Made by a program: the position numbers and the translations under genes. Source: Halalkalicoccus sp. CGA53 (lineage in GTDB: Archaea > Halobacteriota > Halobacteria > Halobacteriales > Halalkalicoccaceae). From it: 64,000 bases of DNA. Positions 1-9,059 of the stretch are shown piece by piece. How positions within the stretch are numbered: the stretch's first letter is position 1; each line of letters opens with the position of its first letter. The stretch is from NCBI RefSeq assembly GCF_036429475.1, contig NZ_CP144125.1, forward strand, positions 806,001-870,000, in the 5' to 3' direction. Below the pieces are notes generated by a model that did no database searches, was not told the origin of the DNA, and saw nothing but the letters and a program-made list of their open reading frames with translations.

Positions 1-1
1 G

Positions 2-856
2 GCGGACGAGAGCGTGGTCGGCAAGCTGGAAGAGGAGCTGACGGCTGCACGCGACCGCCGGGCGATCACCGGAAAGCGAGAGCTCGCGGCGACGCTCTCG
101 GGGTTCCGGGAGGAGGCGGCGACGCTCGTCGCGACGGCGCTCGACCTCGACGTTGAGCTCGCGGTCGCCCGCTTCGCCCGCGAGTTCGAGTGTACGATGC
201 CGTCGTTCGACGGCGAGGGGATCGCGATCGAGGGGGGTCGATCGCCGCTACTCGTCGAACCGTGGGAGGAGATCGAACCGGTCGACTATGTCGTCTCGGG
301 GGTGACGCTGCTCTCCGGGGTGAACTCCGGGGGCAAGACCTCGACGCTCGACCTGCTCGCGAGCGTGGCTATCCTCGCACACATGGGGTTCCCAGTGCCC
401 GCCGAACGCGCCTCTCTGCGGCGGTTCGGGGCGTGTCACTACCACGCGAAGACGCAGGGGACGCTCGACGCGGGGGCGTTCGAGAGCACCCTCCGGGAGT
501 TCGCCTCGCTCGCCGAGTCGCCGGAGGATGCGCTGGTGCTCGTCGACGAACTCGAGAGCATCACCGAACCCGGCGCGAGCGCGAAGATCATCGCCGGTAT
601 CCTCGAGGAGTTAGCGGAGGCGGAGACGACGGCGGTGTTCGTCTCGCACCTCGCAGGTGAGATCAGGGAGGCAGCGGCGTGTGCGGTCCCCGTCGACGGC
701 ATCGAGGCGGTCGGGCTGATCGACGGCGAACTCGTCGTCGAGCGCTCGCCGGTGCCAGACCACCTCGCACGGTCGACGCCGGAGTTGATCGTCGAGAAGC
801 TCGCGGGCGAGCGCGACTCCCCGGTCTACGACCGGCTACTCGCGAAGTTCGACTGA
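2..856 (+). CDS. MutS-family ATPase, C-terminal part (5' end outside window)
   Basis: The reading frame is open to the window edge, so the N-terminus is missing. What remains is the ABC-type ATPase domain of a MutS homologue: Walker A GVNSGGKTS, Walker B LVLVDELES and the switch FVSHL. An alpha-helical stretch before the ATPase fits the clamp/lever region. The gene ends in a short tail without a recognisable Smr nuclease domain. Archaeal proteins of this kind are usually annotated as MutS-like, MutS5 or MutS2-related; their role in mismatch or recombination processing is less clear than that of bacterial MutS. ATPase family assignment is firm; subfamily is not, because the diagnostic N-terminal domains are absent. 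Confidence 0.85.
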   Translation, partial: ADESVVGKLEEELTAARDRRAITGKRELAATLSGFREEAATLVATALDLDVELAVARFAREFECTMPSFDGEGIAIEGGRSPLLVEPWEEIEPVDYVVSGVTLLSGVNSGGKTSTLDLLASVAILAHMGFPVPAERASLRRFGACHYHAKTQGTLDAGAFESTLREFASLAESPEDALVLVDELESITEPGASAKIIAGILEELAEAETTAVFVSHLAGEIREAAACAVPVDGIEAVGLIDGELVVERSPVPDHLARSTPELIVEKLAGERDSPVYDRLLAKFD

Positions 857-889
857 AACGGCTATACGGTCCGGGGGGAACGAGGACGT

Positions 890-1105
890 ATGGCGCTGGC
901 GTACGAACTGCTCCACTACGTCCTCATCGTCGCGGTCGCGTGGGGCGTCTACATCCTCGTCGGCGAGTTCGCCCCGGGGCTCGCACAGTGGCAGGAGATG
1001 GTGATCATGCTGATGGTCGCGGTGTCGTACGTCTGGGCGGTCGTCACGCTCGGTCTCGCCCCGGCGTCGTGGTTCGGACGGAACCCCCCTCCCGAGGCGG
1101 AGTGA
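890..1105 (+). CDS. small membrane protein, 71 aa
   Basis: The 71-residue product has two hydrophobic segments (about residues 8-24 and 35-57) separated by a short loop, followed by a polar, acidic tail. This predicts a two-pass cytoplasmic-membrane protein. It starts at an ATG 33 bases after the MutS-like gene on the same strand and could be co-transcribed with it. No domain is recognised and no function is proposed. High G/C at third codon positions supports it being a real gene. Confidence 0.7.
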   Translation: MALAYELLHYVLIVAVAWGVYILVGEFAPGLAQWQEMVIMLMVAVSYVWAVVTLGLAPASWFGRNPPPEAE

Positions 1106-1266
1106 GCCGGTGGCCGGGCTCCGGCCGGTACACCGCACTATGGAGTGATTAAACACCCTCGAACGGCTAGAAACGGTGGGAAAGCGTCGAGAAGTTTATG
1201 AGTGTCACTCCCCTCCTCACGAGACATGATCGGTGTGGGCCGGGGTACGGGGGGACGGAGGGGGTC

Positions 1267-1692
1267 GTGACGGCCGACGTCCTGCTGGTCGAGGACGATC
1301 CGGGGATCGCACGGCTCGTCCGCGAGGCGTTCTCGGAGGTCGACGTCGACGCGACCGTGCGGGTGATCGACGACGGCACCGACGCCCTCTCCGCGCTCAG
1401 GTCTGGTCCACGCCCCGACCTCGTCCTGCTCGACCGCGACCTCCCCGGGACGACCGGGCCGGCGATCCTCGCCGCGCTCGACGCCGACTCCGCGATCCGT
1501 AGGCTCCCCATCATCGTCCTCACCGGCTCCGACGACGACCGCGACGTCGCCGAGGCGTACGACCGCGGTGCGAACGCCTACGTGACGAAACCCGAGGAGT
1601 TCGAGGGGTTCGTCGGACTGGTCTCCGCGCTCGACCGGTTCTGGCTCCGGTACGTCAGGATCCCGCCCGACCGCGAGCCCCCGAAGGGTTAA
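1267..1692 (+). CDS. stand-alone response regulator (receiver domain only)
   Basis: A 141-residue receiver domain: an acidic pair in LVEDDP near residues 8-11, the predicted phospho-acceptor Asp56 in LVLLDRDLPG, Thr in LTGSDDD, and the conserved Lys in VTKPEE. No DNA-binding or output domain follows, as in many haloarchaeal single-domain regulators that pair with separate histidine kinases. GTG 1267 is chosen because GGAGG lies at 1257-1261 and the domain begins directly after it. An upstream in-frame ATG at 1198 would add a low-complexity extension unlike the family. No kinase is adjacent; the nearest in this window is at 18291-20621. Confidence 0.88.
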   Translation: MTADVLLVEDDPGIARLVREAFSEVDVDATVRVIDDGTDALSALRSGPRPDLVLLDRDLPGTTGPAILAALDADSAIRRLPIIVLTGSDDDRDVAEAYDRGANAYVTKPEEFEGFVGLVSALDRFWLRYVRIPPDREPPKG

Positions 1693-1696
1693 GTAG
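1689..1696 (+). promoter_or_regulatory. TATA-like box of the cdc6 gene
   Basis: TTAAGTAG lies 30 bases before ATG 1719 and overlaps the stop codon of the preceding gene, matching haloarchaeal TATA spacing for a leaderless transcript starting at the ATG. The identical octamer stands 29 bases before rfcS. Confidence 0.55.
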
Positions 1697-1718
1697 CCGC
1701 CGCAGCGTGGTGAAAGTG

Positions 1719-2846
1719 ATGGCCCCGGACCCCGAGGAGGGGATGCTCTCGTGGGACGAGACGGTGTTTCGGAACGAACGCGTCTTCGAGATCGACTACC
1801 TCCCCGAGACGTTCGAACACCGCGAGAGCCAGACCCAGAGTCTCACGTACGCGATCCGACCGGCGGTCCGGGGCTCGCGGCCGCTCAACGCGCTCGTTCA
1901 GGGGCCGCCGGGGACCGGCAAGACGACGGCCGTGCTCAAGCTGTTCGACCAGCTCACCGCCGAGACCACGGTTCGAACCGTCCACGTCAACTGCCAGGTC
2001 GACTCGACGCGGTACGCCGTCTTCTCGCGGCTGTTCGAGGGGCTGTTCGAGTACGAACCGCCGACCAGCGGCGTCTCGTTCAAGAAGCTGTTCGGACAGA
2101 TCGCCGACCGGCTCGTCGACGAAGACGAGGTCCTGGTGGTCGCGCTCGACGACGTGAACTACCTCTTCTACGAGAACGAGGCCAGCGACACGCTCTACTC
2201 GATCCTGCGCTCTCACGAGACCCATCCGGGGACCAGACTCGGCGTGATCGCCATCTCCTCCGATCCGAGCCTCGACGCGATCGACGAACTCGACCCGCGG
2301 GTACAGTCCGTCTTCCGGCCAGAGGAGGTCTACTTCCCGGTCTACGACGTCACGGAGATCGCCGACATCCTCCGCGAACGCACCCGCCGGGGCTTTCACG
2401 ACGGCGTGATCGACGGCGAAACGCTCGACCGCGTCGCCGAACTCACCGCCGAGAGCGGCGACCTGCGTGTGGGTATCGACCTCCTCCGGCGGGCGGGGAT
2501 GCAGGCGGAGATGCGCGCCTCGAAGACGGTCGACCTCGAGGACGTGGAGGCGGCCTACGAGCAGTCGAAGTACGTCCACCTCTCGCGCAGCCTCCGAGGG
2601 TTGACGGAGAGCGAACGCGCGCTCGTCTCGGTGATCGCCGACCACGACGGCGAGCGCGCCGGAACCGTCTACGAGGCGTTCGCCGACGAGACCGACCTCG
2701 GCTACACCCGCTACTCGGAGATCGTGAACAAGCTCGATCAGCTCGGGATCATCGAGACCGAGTACGCCCCGGTCGAGGGTCGCGGCCGCTCGCGTGCGCT
2801 CTCGCTGGCCTACGACCGCGAGGCGGTGCTCGACCGGCTGGAGTGA
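1719..2846 (+). CDS. cdc6: Orc1/Cdc6-family replication initiator
   Basis: A 375-residue AAA+ protein with Walker A GPPGTGKTT (residues 62-70), Walker B VVALDDVNYLF, sensor-2 region SGDLRVGIDLLRRAG, and a C-terminal winged helix from about residue 285 (LTESERALVSVIADHD... YSEIVNKLDQLGII). Archaeal Orc1/Cdc6 proteins bind origin repeats and load the MCM helicase; haloarchaea carry many paralogues and only some have their own origin. Only 26 bases separate it from the upstream gene and no origin-type repeats are visible beside it, so it looks like an orphan paralogue. ATG 1719 is preferred over GTG 1707/1710/1716 because of the TATA spacing. Confidence 0.93.
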   Translation: MAPDPEEGMLSWDETVFRNERVFEIDYLPETFEHRESQTQSLTYAIRPAVRGSRPLNALVQGPPGTGKTTAVLKLFDQLTAETTVRTVHVNCQVDSTRYAVFSRLFEGLFEYEPPTSGVSFKKLFGQIADRLVDEDEVLVVALDDVNYLFYENEASDTLYSILRSHETHPGTRLGVIAISSDPSLDAIDELDPRVQSVFRPEEVYFPVYDVTEIADILRERTRRGFHDGVIDGETLDRVAELTAESGDLRVGIDLLRRAGMQAEMRASKTVDLEDVEAAYEQSKYVHLSRSLRGLTESERALVSVIADHDGERAGTVYEAFADETDLGYTRYSEIVNKLDQLGIIETEYAPVEGRGRSRALSLAYDREAVLDRLE

Positions 2847-2900
2847 CCGCGACCGGTGTCGAGAGGTGAGGTTTTTCCCCCGCAGCCGAGTCGTGTGGGT

Positions 2901-3593
2901 ATGGACGAGTCCCAGCGGGAGGCGGCGAAACGGACGGCGGGCGAGCGGGCGGCCGAAGAGGTCTCCGATGGGGACGTCGTCGGCCTCGGGACCGGCTCGA
3001 CCGCCGCTCACGCGATCGGTGCGCTGGGCGAGCGGGCCGTCTCCGGCCTGGATGTCGTCGGCGTCCCGACCTCGTACCAGTCGGCCGACCTGGCCCGCGA
3101 GGCGGGAATCCCGGTGAGAACGCTCGACGACGTGGGTGTGGACATCGCCATCGACGGAGCGGATCAGATCGCCGGAACGAACGCGATCAAGGGCGGTGGC
3201 GGCTCACACGCCCGGGAGAAGGTCGTCGACGCGAGCGCGGATCGCCTGCTCTACGTGATCGACCCGACGAAGAAGGCCGAGGTCCTCGACCGCCCCGTTC
3301 CGGTCGAGGTACTCCCGATGGCCCGCAGCCCGGTCGCGGAGGCCATCACGGACCTCGGCGGCGAGCCCGAACTCCGCTCCGCGACGGGGAAGAGCGGCCC
3401 GGTCGTGACCGACAACGGAAACCTGCTGCTCGACTGCGAGTTCGGGTCGATTCGCGAACCGGAGGGGCTCGCGGACTCGCTCGCTTCCATCCCCGGCGTG
3501 GTCGAACACGGGCTGTTCTGCGGGCTCGCCGACGCCGTCGTCGTCGGTGGCGAACCCGAGTCCGGGGAGGCGACGCTCAGATCCCTCTCCTGA
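2901..3593 (+). CDS. rpiA: ribose-5-phosphate isomerase A
   Basis: Catalyses interconversion of ribose 5-phosphate and ribulose 5-phosphate, supplying pentose phosphate for nucleotides. The 230-residue product shows the family signatures GLGTGSTA (residues 28-35), DGADQI (about 83-88), KGGGGSH, and the late motif GVVEHGLF. Its length is usual for RpiA. ATG 2901 is chosen because an upstream GTG at 2856 would add 15 residues that lie before the conserved N-terminal helix. It follows cdc6 by 54 bases on the same strand; the pairing looks positional rather than functional. Confidence 0.96.
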   Translation: MDESQREAAKRTAGERAAEEVSDGDVVGLGTGSTAAHAIGALGERAVSGLDVVGVPTSYQSADLAREAGIPVRTLDDVGVDIAIDGADQIAGTNAIKGGGGSHAREKVVDASADRLLYVIDPTKKAEVLDRPVPVEVLPMARSPVAEAITDLGGEPELRSATGKSGPVVTDNGNLLLDCEFGSIREPEGLADSLASIPGVVEHGLFCGLADAVVVGGEPESGEATLRSLS

Positions 3594-3628
3594 GTCGCTG
3601 GCGCGAAAGAAATCGGTGGATCGAGCCC

Positions 3629-3796
3629 TTACAGGTCGCGGGGCTGGACCGTCTTCCGGTCGTTCTGCTCGGCCCGGTTCGCTGCCTTCTCGAGGAGCTC
3701 CGCGACCTCCTCGTCGAGGGCGTCGTAGAAGTCGGAGGCGACGTTCTTGTCATCGAGCGCTTCTTTCACGGCGGCTTTGACGATCAGATCTGCCAT
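3629..3796 (-). CDS. DUF1931-like mini-histone, 55 aa
   Basis: The 55-residue protein starts MADLIVKAAVKEALDDKNVA and continues with an acidic helix and the ending RKTVQPRDL. The alternating helices and the terminal TVQPRDL resemble a short histone-fold unit, the DUF1931 type common in haloarchaea. Such proteins may bind DNA or act as histone-like dimers, but this is not established. A TATA-like element (TATTTAA on the minus strand, 3823-3829) sits about 30 bases upstream of the ATG. It is convergent with rpiA, whose stop lies 35 bases away. Confidence 0.88.
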   Translation of the reverse strand: MADLIVKAAVKEALDDKNVASDFYDALDEEVAELLEKAANRAEQNDRKTVQPRDL

Positions 3797-3822
3797 ACGG
3801 GTTCCCTGTTGCTCACCCGACG

Positions 3823-3829
3823 TTAAATA
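3823..3829 (-). promoter_or_regulatory. TATA-like box of the mini-histone gene
   Basis: On the minus strand the sequence reads TATTTAA, centred about 30 bases before the start codon at 3796. It lies in a short AT-rich stretch within the 94-base divergent gap towards larB. Confidence 0.55.
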
Positions 3830-3890
3830 CTTTCCTGAATAGTGCGCTGAAAGCGACGAATAGGAGTGTCTCGGGCGCGATATCCGGGGT

Positions 3891-4673
3891 ATGCGCGACG
3901 TGCTAAGAGCGCTCGACCGGGGCGAGCTGTCGATCGACGAGGCGGAAGCGCGGCTATCGGGCTACGCAACGGGCGAGGCGGGTAGATTCGACGCCGCGCG
4001 CGAGCAACGACGCGGCATCCCCGAGGCGATCCTCTGCCCCGGAAAGACGACCGAGGAGGTCGCCTCGCTCGCGACGCTCGCGCTCGAGACGACCGGACGG
4101 GCGCTGCTCACGCGGGCCGACGCCGACCTCCGGGACTCGGTCCGCGAGCGCTGTTCGGAGGACCACGGGGAGCTCGACGTTCGGACCGACGACCGGGCGG
4201 GTGCGATGGCACTCTCCACGCCGGAGTTCGCCACCCCCGAGATCGACGCAACCGTCGGCGTCGTCTCCGCGGGCACCGCCGACGCCGCCGTCGCGGGCGA
4301 GGCCGCGTTCGTCGCCCGGGCGGTGGGGCCCCGGATCGAACGGGTCGACGACGTCGGCGTCGCGAACCTGACGAGGGTGACCGACGAACTGGAGACCCTC
4401 AGGGCGTGTGACGTCCTCGTCGTCGCCGCGGGTCGGGAAGGGGCGCTTCCCACGGTGGTCGCCGGACTGATCTCCGCACCCGTGATCGGGCTCCCGGTCT
4501 CGACCGGCTACGGCTTCGGCGGCGAGGGCGAGGCCGCGCTCCTCGGGATGCTCCAGTCGTGTACCGTCCTCAGCGTCGTCAACGTGGACGCCGGGTTCGT
4601 CGCCGGCGCACAGGCGGGGCTGATCGCGCGGGCGGTCGGCGGTGGGCGGACTCCGATGGCCGACGAAAAGTGA
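3891..4673 (+). CDS. larB: LarB-type NaAD carboxylase/hydrolase (nickel-pincer cofactor synthesis)
   Basis: The 260-residue protein has the LarB layout: an N-terminal helical segment (RALDRGELSIDEAEARL), then a PurE/AIR-carboxylase-like domain with GIPEAILCPGKT, VGVVSAGTADAAVAGEAA, VAAGREGALPTVVAGL, GLPVSTGYGFGGEGEAALLGMLQSC and a C-terminal VVNVDAGFVAGAQAGLIAR. In the known pathway LarB carboxylates and hydrolyses nicotinic acid adenine dinucleotide, the first step to the nickel pincer cofactor of lactate racemase-type enzymes. LarC, LarE and a LarA-type target are not in the window, so the partners must be elsewhere. Confidence 0.92.
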   Translation: MRDVLRALDRGELSIDEAEARLSGYATGEAGRFDAAREQRRGIPEAILCPGKTTEEVASLATLALETTGRALLTRADADLRDSVRERCSEDHGELDVRTDDRAGAMALSTPEFATPEIDATVGVVSAGTADAAVAGEAAFVARAVGPRIERVDDVGVANLTRVTDELETLRACDVLVVAAGREGALPTVVAGLISAPVIGLPVSTGYGFGGEGEAALLGMLQSCTVLSVVNVDAGFVAGAQAGLIARAVGGGRTPMADEK

Positions 4674-4815
4674 TTTTTAGACTATAAATTAAACTATACT
4701 TTTCGATTCGGGAACTCGAGTTAGCACACGAGGAAAATTAGACCGGGGTAGAAAGAGTATTGTTGCACTACACCGTATGCGAACCACCGACAGTCTACGG
4801 CTGTCGGAGACCGTG

Positions 4816-4965
4816 ATGCCTACCTGTGACCACTGCGATGCGCACGTCTCCGAGCGGTTCGCACGGGTGTTCTCCGACCAGAGCGGTCGGATATTCGCGT
4901 GCCCGAACTGTTCGGCAAACGCGGGGATCGCCGAAGTGGCGAAGCTTCGTGCGCGCCAGGCGTAA
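4816..4965 (+). CDS. zinc-ribbon microprotein, 49 aa
   Basis: A 49-residue protein with two CxxC knuckles (CDHC near the N-terminus and CPNC about 25 residues later) separated by [19 protein letters not shown]. This is the pattern of small haloarchaeal zinc-ribbon proteins; from memory it resembles those filed as DUF7563. ATG 4816 is chosen because the conserved start MPTCDHC begins there; an upstream in-frame ATG at 4777 would add 13 unrelated residues. GGAG at 4806-4809 may serve as ribosome binding site. Role unknown; nucleic-acid or protein binding is only a guess from the fold. Confidence 0.78.
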   Translation: MPTCDHCDAHVSERFARVFSDQSGRIFACPNCSANAGIAEVAKLRARQA

Positions 4966-5065
4966 GACCCCCACTGCACCGTCACGGAAGCACCACGTGA
5001 AGCCTCTCTCGGTGGAGTCCGAACGCGACCGCCAGGTTCTTCGACCGTGGCTCGAAACGACGCCC

Positions 5066-5323
5066 GTGAGCGCACACCACGTCTACGTCGTCGAGTGCGC
5101 CGACGGGAGCCTCTACACCGGCTACACGACGGACGTCGAGCGTCGGATCGGCGAGCACAACGCGGGCGAGGGTGCGAAGTACACCCGTCCCCGGCGGCCG
5201 GTCACGCTCAGGTACACCGAGTCGTTCGCCTCGCGGTCGGCGGCGATGAGTCGCGAGCACGCGATCAAAGGGCTCTCGCGGGCGGAGAAGGAGCGGCTCG
5301 TCGAGGGGTATCGGGACCGGTAA
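5066..5323 (+). CDS. GIY-YIG domain protein, UPF0213/YhbQ-like
   Basis: The 85-residue product is a single GIY-YIG domain: [27 protein letters not shown] carries both tyrosines and the catalytic-position Arg, followed by [17 protein letters not shown], a conserved Glu in [17 protein letters not shown], and a basic C-terminus. Small YhbQ-type proteins have this fold and have been linked to DNA binding or cleavage, but their cellular task is poorly known. GTG 5066 is chosen because the domain starts four residues later. It follows the zinc-ribbon gene by 100 bases on the same strand. Confidence 0.85.
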   Translation: MSAHHVYVVECADGSLYTGYTTDVERRIGEHNAGEGAKYTRPRRPVTLRYTESFASRSAAMSREHAIKGLSRAEKERLVEGYRDR

Positions 5324-5492
5324 CCGTAATCGTGCGCCTTCGCCGCTCCGATCGGATCCCCGTTCGACCCCTCACCAGGGATGGGCTGATCTATCGACGA
5401 CCGAGTCGCGTTCGATTCACGCCCCCTATCCTCCGACTTACCCGCTCGGTACAGGTGATACCTCGAAATAGAGTCACGGAGCGATGTTCGTT
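5324..5492. other. intergenic gap between convergent genes
   Basis: The 169 bases between the GIY-YIG gene and the copper ATPase (convergent) hold no reading frame of note and no clear T-rich terminator. Confidence 0.6.
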
Positions 5493-7790
5493 TCAGGACG
5501 AGAGATCCGCGCGGCGAAGGAGCTGTGCGTTGATCGCGACGACAACCGTACTCACGGACATGAGAACGGCACCGACCGCTGGTGAGAGCAGAACGCCGAT
5601 CGGTGCCAGGATTCCCGCTGCAAGCGGCAGTGCGAACACGTTGTAGCCGGCTGCCCAGACGAGGTTCTCCTGCATCTTTCGGTAGCTCTTCCGGCTCAGG
5701 CGGACGAGATGTGCCACGTCCCGTGGATCGTTCTCGACGAGAACGACGTCCGCCGATTCGACTGCGACGTCGGTCCCCGAGCCGATTGCGATTCCGACGT
5801 CGGCTCGCGTCAGCGCTGGTGCGTCGTTCACTCCGTCGCCCACCATCGCCACGAGCTTCCCCTGCTTCTGGAGTTCGACGATCTTCTCGTCCTTGTCGTC
5901 CGGAAGGACCTCGGCGAAGTAGGTGTCGATACCGAGTTCCTCCGAGACGGCACGGGCGACGTCCTCGGAGTCCCCGGTCAACATCGCGACTTCGACGTCC
6001 ATCCCGTGGAGCGCTTCGATCGCTTCGTGACTCTCGTCACGGACCACGTCCGCAAGCGCAACTGCACCCACTGCCGCTCCGCTTCGAAGGAGGTAGACGA
6101 CGCCCTGGCCACGGGAACCAGCCTCGTCGGCGAACGTGGTGAGATCGTCATCCAGTTCGACGTCGAGGTAGCGGAGGAGGTTCGGGCCACCAACGTGGAT
6201 CGTCTCACCGTTCTGGACGCTCTCGCCGTCTCCGCCGGGAGGTACAGCGGCTTCCAGTTCGACAGTCGCACGGACGCCTCGCCCTTCGATCGCCTCGAAC
6301 TCCCGTACGCCAGGCACGGTCAGCCCCCGATCACGAGCCGCTTCGCGTATCGCCTCCGCGATCATGTGTTCGGAGTCACCCTCGACAGCAGCCATCAGCG
6401 CCAGCAGTTCGTCTTCGTCCCAGTCATCGATCGTAGCGATATCGACGACACCCTGTTCGCCTCTCGTGAGGGTTCCCGTCTTATCGAAGACGATGGTGTC
6501 CAGGTTGCGAGCTTCTTCCATCGCGATTCGATCGCGGATGAGCATACCGTTGTTCGCCGCCATCGAGGTGTTGATCGCGACCACCAGCGGGACGGCGAGG
6601 CCGAGCGCGTGTGGACAGGCGATCACCAGTACGGTTACGACTCGTTCGATGACCGGCAGCCCGAACCCGACGGCGACCGTCCAGGCCACTGCGGTAACGG
6701 CTGCCACCGCTATCGCCGCGTAAAACAACCATCCCGCCGCCCGGTCCGCGAGCACCTGGGTCCGGGACTTACTCCGCTGTGCTTCTTCGACCAGCCGCAC
6801 GATCCCCGACAGGGTCGTTTCTTCTCCGGTCGCAGTGACGCGGACCCGAAGGCTTCCGTCGCGGTTGGTCGTCCCTCCGATCACTTCGTCTCCGGGCGCT
6901 TTCTTGATCGGCCGTGATTCCCCGGTTATCATCGCCTCGGTGACGTTCGACTCTCCCTGCTCGACGACACCGTCGGCGGGGACGTTTGCGCCCGGGCGAA
7001 CGAGCACGAGGTCGTCTTCCGCCAGATTTTCGACACGGACCGTCTCCGTGTCGCCGTCTTCCGTAACGCGCTCGGCCGTATCGGGCATCAGCTCGGCCAG
7101 TTCGTCGAGAGCACCCGACGCCCGTCGAACGCTTCGCATCTCGATCCAGTGGCCGAGAAGGAAGATGACGACCAGTGTCACCAGTTCCCAGAAGAACGGT
7201 TCCCCGATCTCCAACGTGACCGCCGCGACGCTGTAGACGAAGGCGACCGTGATGGCGAGTGAGATCAATAGCATCATCCCGGGCTCGCGGTTCCGTGCCT
7301 CGATCGCACCCATTCGGAGGAACGGGATTCCCCCGTAGACGAAGACGACCGTTCCGAAAACCGGTCCGACGAACTCGCTTCCAGGGAACGGTATCGCGCT
7401 GTATCCGAACCACTCCTGGAGCATCGCGCTGTAGTAGAGAACCGGGAACGAGAGGAATAAACAGACGAAAAAACGCCGTTTGAACATCTCCTCGTGGTCG
7501 GAGTGATCGACATGTACCCCGTGGTCGTGACCGCCGTCCCCGTTCCCTCCGTCTCCGTGGTCGTGGCCTTCGTGGCCGTGACCGGAACGGTCGTGTGCGT
7601 GGTTCTCGTCCTCTCCCTCCCGATGTTCGTCTCGATCCGACGTTCCTGGAGACGGGTCGGCCCTCTCGGTGGTCAGTCCACAGACCCGACAGCAGGGGCA
7701 GTTGTGGTCGGTCGGCTTTCTCTCGTGAGAGGTACGCGAGCGACTGGTTTCGGAACGAGCGTGGTGATCGGGTGCGGAGTCAGCCGGCAC
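5493..7790 (-). CDS. copB: CopB-type (P1B) copper-transporting ATPase
   Basis: Exports copper across the cytoplasmic membrane using ATP. The 765-residue protein has the P1B order: membrane pairs from about residue 105, actuator loop with TGES, the CPH metal site (Cys392-Pro-His394), phosphorylated Asp436 in DKTGTLT, and the hinge [13 protein letters not shown] rather than CPC marks the CopB/P1B-3 group, associated with Cu(II)/Cu(I) export. Its first 100 residues are unusual: a Cys cluster (C31, C33, C34, C37) followed by a His/Asp/Gly-rich tract at about 55-98. Its ATG follows the stop of the upstream SHOCT gene by three bases, so the two are surely co-transcribed. Confidence 0.95.
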   Translation of the reverse strand: MPADSAPDHHARSETSRSRTSHERKPTDHNCPCCRVCGLTTERADPSPGTSDRDEHREGEDENHAHDRSGHGHEGHDHGDGGNGDGGHDHGVHVDHSDHEEMFKRRFFVCLFLSFPVLYYSAMLQEWFGYSAIPFPGSEFVGPVFGTVVFVYGGIPFLRMGAIEARNREPGMMLLISLAITVAFVYSVAAVTLEIGEPFFWELVTLVVIFLLGHWIEMRSVRRASGALDELAELMPDTAERVTEDGDTETVRVENLAEDDLVLVRPGANVPADGVVEQGESNVTEAMITGESRPIKKAPGDEVIGGTTNRDGSLRVRVTATGEETTLSGIVRLVEEAQRSKSRTQVLADRAAGWLFYAAIAVAAVTAVAWTVAVGFGLPVIERVVTVLVIACPHALGLAVPLVVAINTSMAANNGMLIRDRIAMEEARNLDTIVFDKTGTLTRGEQGVVDIATIDDWDEDELLALMAAVEGDSEHMIAEAIREAARDRGLTVPGVREFEAIEGRGVRATVELEAAVPPGGDGESVQNGETIHVGGPNLLRYLDVELDDDLTTFADEAGSRGQGVVYLLRSGAAVGAVALADVVRDESHEAIEALHGMDVEVAMLTGDSEDVARAVSEELGIDTYFAEVLPDDKDEKIVELQKQGKLVAMVGDGVNDAPALTRADVGIAIGSGTDVAVESADVVLVENDPRDVAHLVRLSRKSYRKMQENLVWAAGYNVFALPLAAGILAPIGVLLSPAVGAVLMSVSTVVVAINAQLLRRADLSS

Positions 7791-7793
7791 ACC

Positions 7794-8138
7794 TCACCTC
7801 CCTTCTCGGAGTCGCTCTTCTCGCTCCTCGAACTCCTCGCTCGAGAGGTCTCCCCGTGCATACGCAACTCGAAGCTCTTCGATGGCCCGGTCGGATCGTT
7901 CGGACGTAGAGAGTACCGAGTAGATCAAGTATCCCAATCCGAGCAGCAAGAGCAACGGGAACAACCACATCAGGGTCACCATCCACGTCCCACCTGTAGC
8001 ACCCCCGCTACCCCACATGTGCCCCCACCCGCCCGTCCCCATCATCGGTGCGAACAGTAACATCATCAGTACGGGTGTCAGCACCACCACGAGAAGGACG
8101 AGCAATACCACGCGGAGGACCGAATCGGCTGTAGCCAT
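7794..8138 (-). CDS. SHOCT-domain membrane protein upstream of copB
   Basis: The 114-residue protein has two hydrophobic helices (about 8-32 and 52-72) joined by a Gly/Met/His/Trp-rich loop (MMGTGGWGHMWGSGG) and ends in a SHOCT module, AIEELRVAYARGDLSSEEFEEREERL. SHOCT modules are short helical C-terminal units thought to mediate oligomerisation. The Met/His-rich loop could bind copper, which fits its tight coupling to copB, but this is inference. A similar short SHOCT unit ends the proteins at 51192-51482 and 61693-62118. Confidence 0.85.
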   Translation of the reverse strand: MATADSVLRVVLLVLLVVVLTPVLMMLLFAPMMGTGGWGHMWGSGGATGGTWMVTLMWLFPLLLLLGLGYLIYSVLSTSERSDRAIEELRVAYARGDLSSEEFEEREERLREGR

Positions 8139-8544
8139 CTATGTCGCCCCCAGTTTCGGCGTCGGGGTCTTCTCTCCGACGTCCTGATGGAATCTCACGG
8201 TTTCAAATACCGATCCGCCGCTTCTCTCGTGATCCGAATCCCAACCCCTCATAGGAAGGGTACGACGTCCTCCCTTTTCACGGTTCTTCTTACTATATCT
8301 GGCTCTATCGGGGCTCAAACCTTCGATAATTAACCGCCGATCGATCGAGCCCGAAGATCCGCGGTCCTCGACGAAGACGAGCGTGGGAACGTTCTTCGAA
8401 AGCGTTCCACCGTATGGAGAAACTACGCAGCGAACGAGCGACGCTCGATCCACACCTCGTTCGCAGAACGCCCGTCAACGGGAGTTGTGGTTCGAAACGA
8501 ACGGTTTCGCTCGCTTCACCTCGAATCCACTAGCGGGATACGGG
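8139..8544. other. 406-base gap upstream of the SHOCT-copB operon
   Basis: No convincing gene is seen. It is less GC-rich than its surroundings and includes, on the minus strand, AGATATAGTAAG near 8297-8308, a possible TATA region for the operon that would give a leader of about 140 bases. A minus-strand frame at 8139-8453 lacks haloarchaeal protein character and is not called. Copper-responsive control would be expected here but no recognisable operator was found. Confidence 0.5.
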
Positions 8545-8910
8545 TCAGTCGGCGATACGACGCTTTTCGCCCTCCCTGACTGTCAGGAGCGCGTACCCGA
8601 TCCCGATCGTCCGTACGATTCCAGTGAACCGATCGTTCCACACGACCACCTCCCGGTCCTCGTAGAGGAGAGCGGTAGCGACCGTTCGGTGTCGCTGTGG
8701 AAACAGGAGCAAGAGGGCACCAGTGATCCCGGTGACGTTACCCATCCACGCGTACGCCCGCCCGCCGGTGAGACCGGCTACGGTCACGAGAGCATCTTCC
8801 GCGCGTACCACCGAGCGGCCCAACGGCTTTCTCGAACGCTCGTCGGGGTTTTCGACGAAACCGGGCTCGACGACCTCGATCGTCTCGCCCGGAAACAGTG
8901 TTACGAGCAC
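8545..8910 (-). CDS. hypothetical membrane protein, 121 aa
   Basis: The 121-residue product begins with a possible hydrophobic/amphipathic segment including IEVVEPGFVENPDERSRKPL, then has two or three hydrophobic segments (about 33-47, 52-70, 95-110), the middle one ending in LLLLFPQRH. The ENPDE..KPL motif followed by an RAE-starting helix resembles a haloarchaeal family of small membrane proteins seen elsewhere, but I cannot name it. It lies between the FMN reductase and the SHOCT-copB operon, all on the minus strand, with gaps of 149 and 406 bases, so co-transcription is uncertain. Confidence 0.6.
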   Translation of the reverse strand: MLVTLFPGETIEVVEPGFVENPDERSRKPLGRSVVRAEDALVTVAGLTGGRAYAWMGNVTGITGALLLLFPQRHRTVATALLYEDREVVVWNDRFTGIVRTIGIGYALLTVREGEKRRIAD

Positions 8911-9059
8911 GCCGACGATCCCGACGAACGGTCGAAACAGAACGGAAATACGATCCTCGGGGAGATGGGTGTACTGTTACTCCGGTCACTACTCGGCCTC
9001 TCCGTACCGCTCGCTCCTCCCGATCGACTTCGACGTGTGATCGCCACGCACGGTGTATC

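Noticed and set aside
1693-1718. Possible replication origin beside cdc6
   Set aside because: The upstream gap is only 26 bases and neither side shows AT-rich unwinding DNA or repeated ORB-like motifs.
8139-8453. 104-codon minus-strand frame upstream of the SHOCT-copB operon
   Set aside because: No recognisable composition, domain or start signal; more likely leader and promoter sequence.
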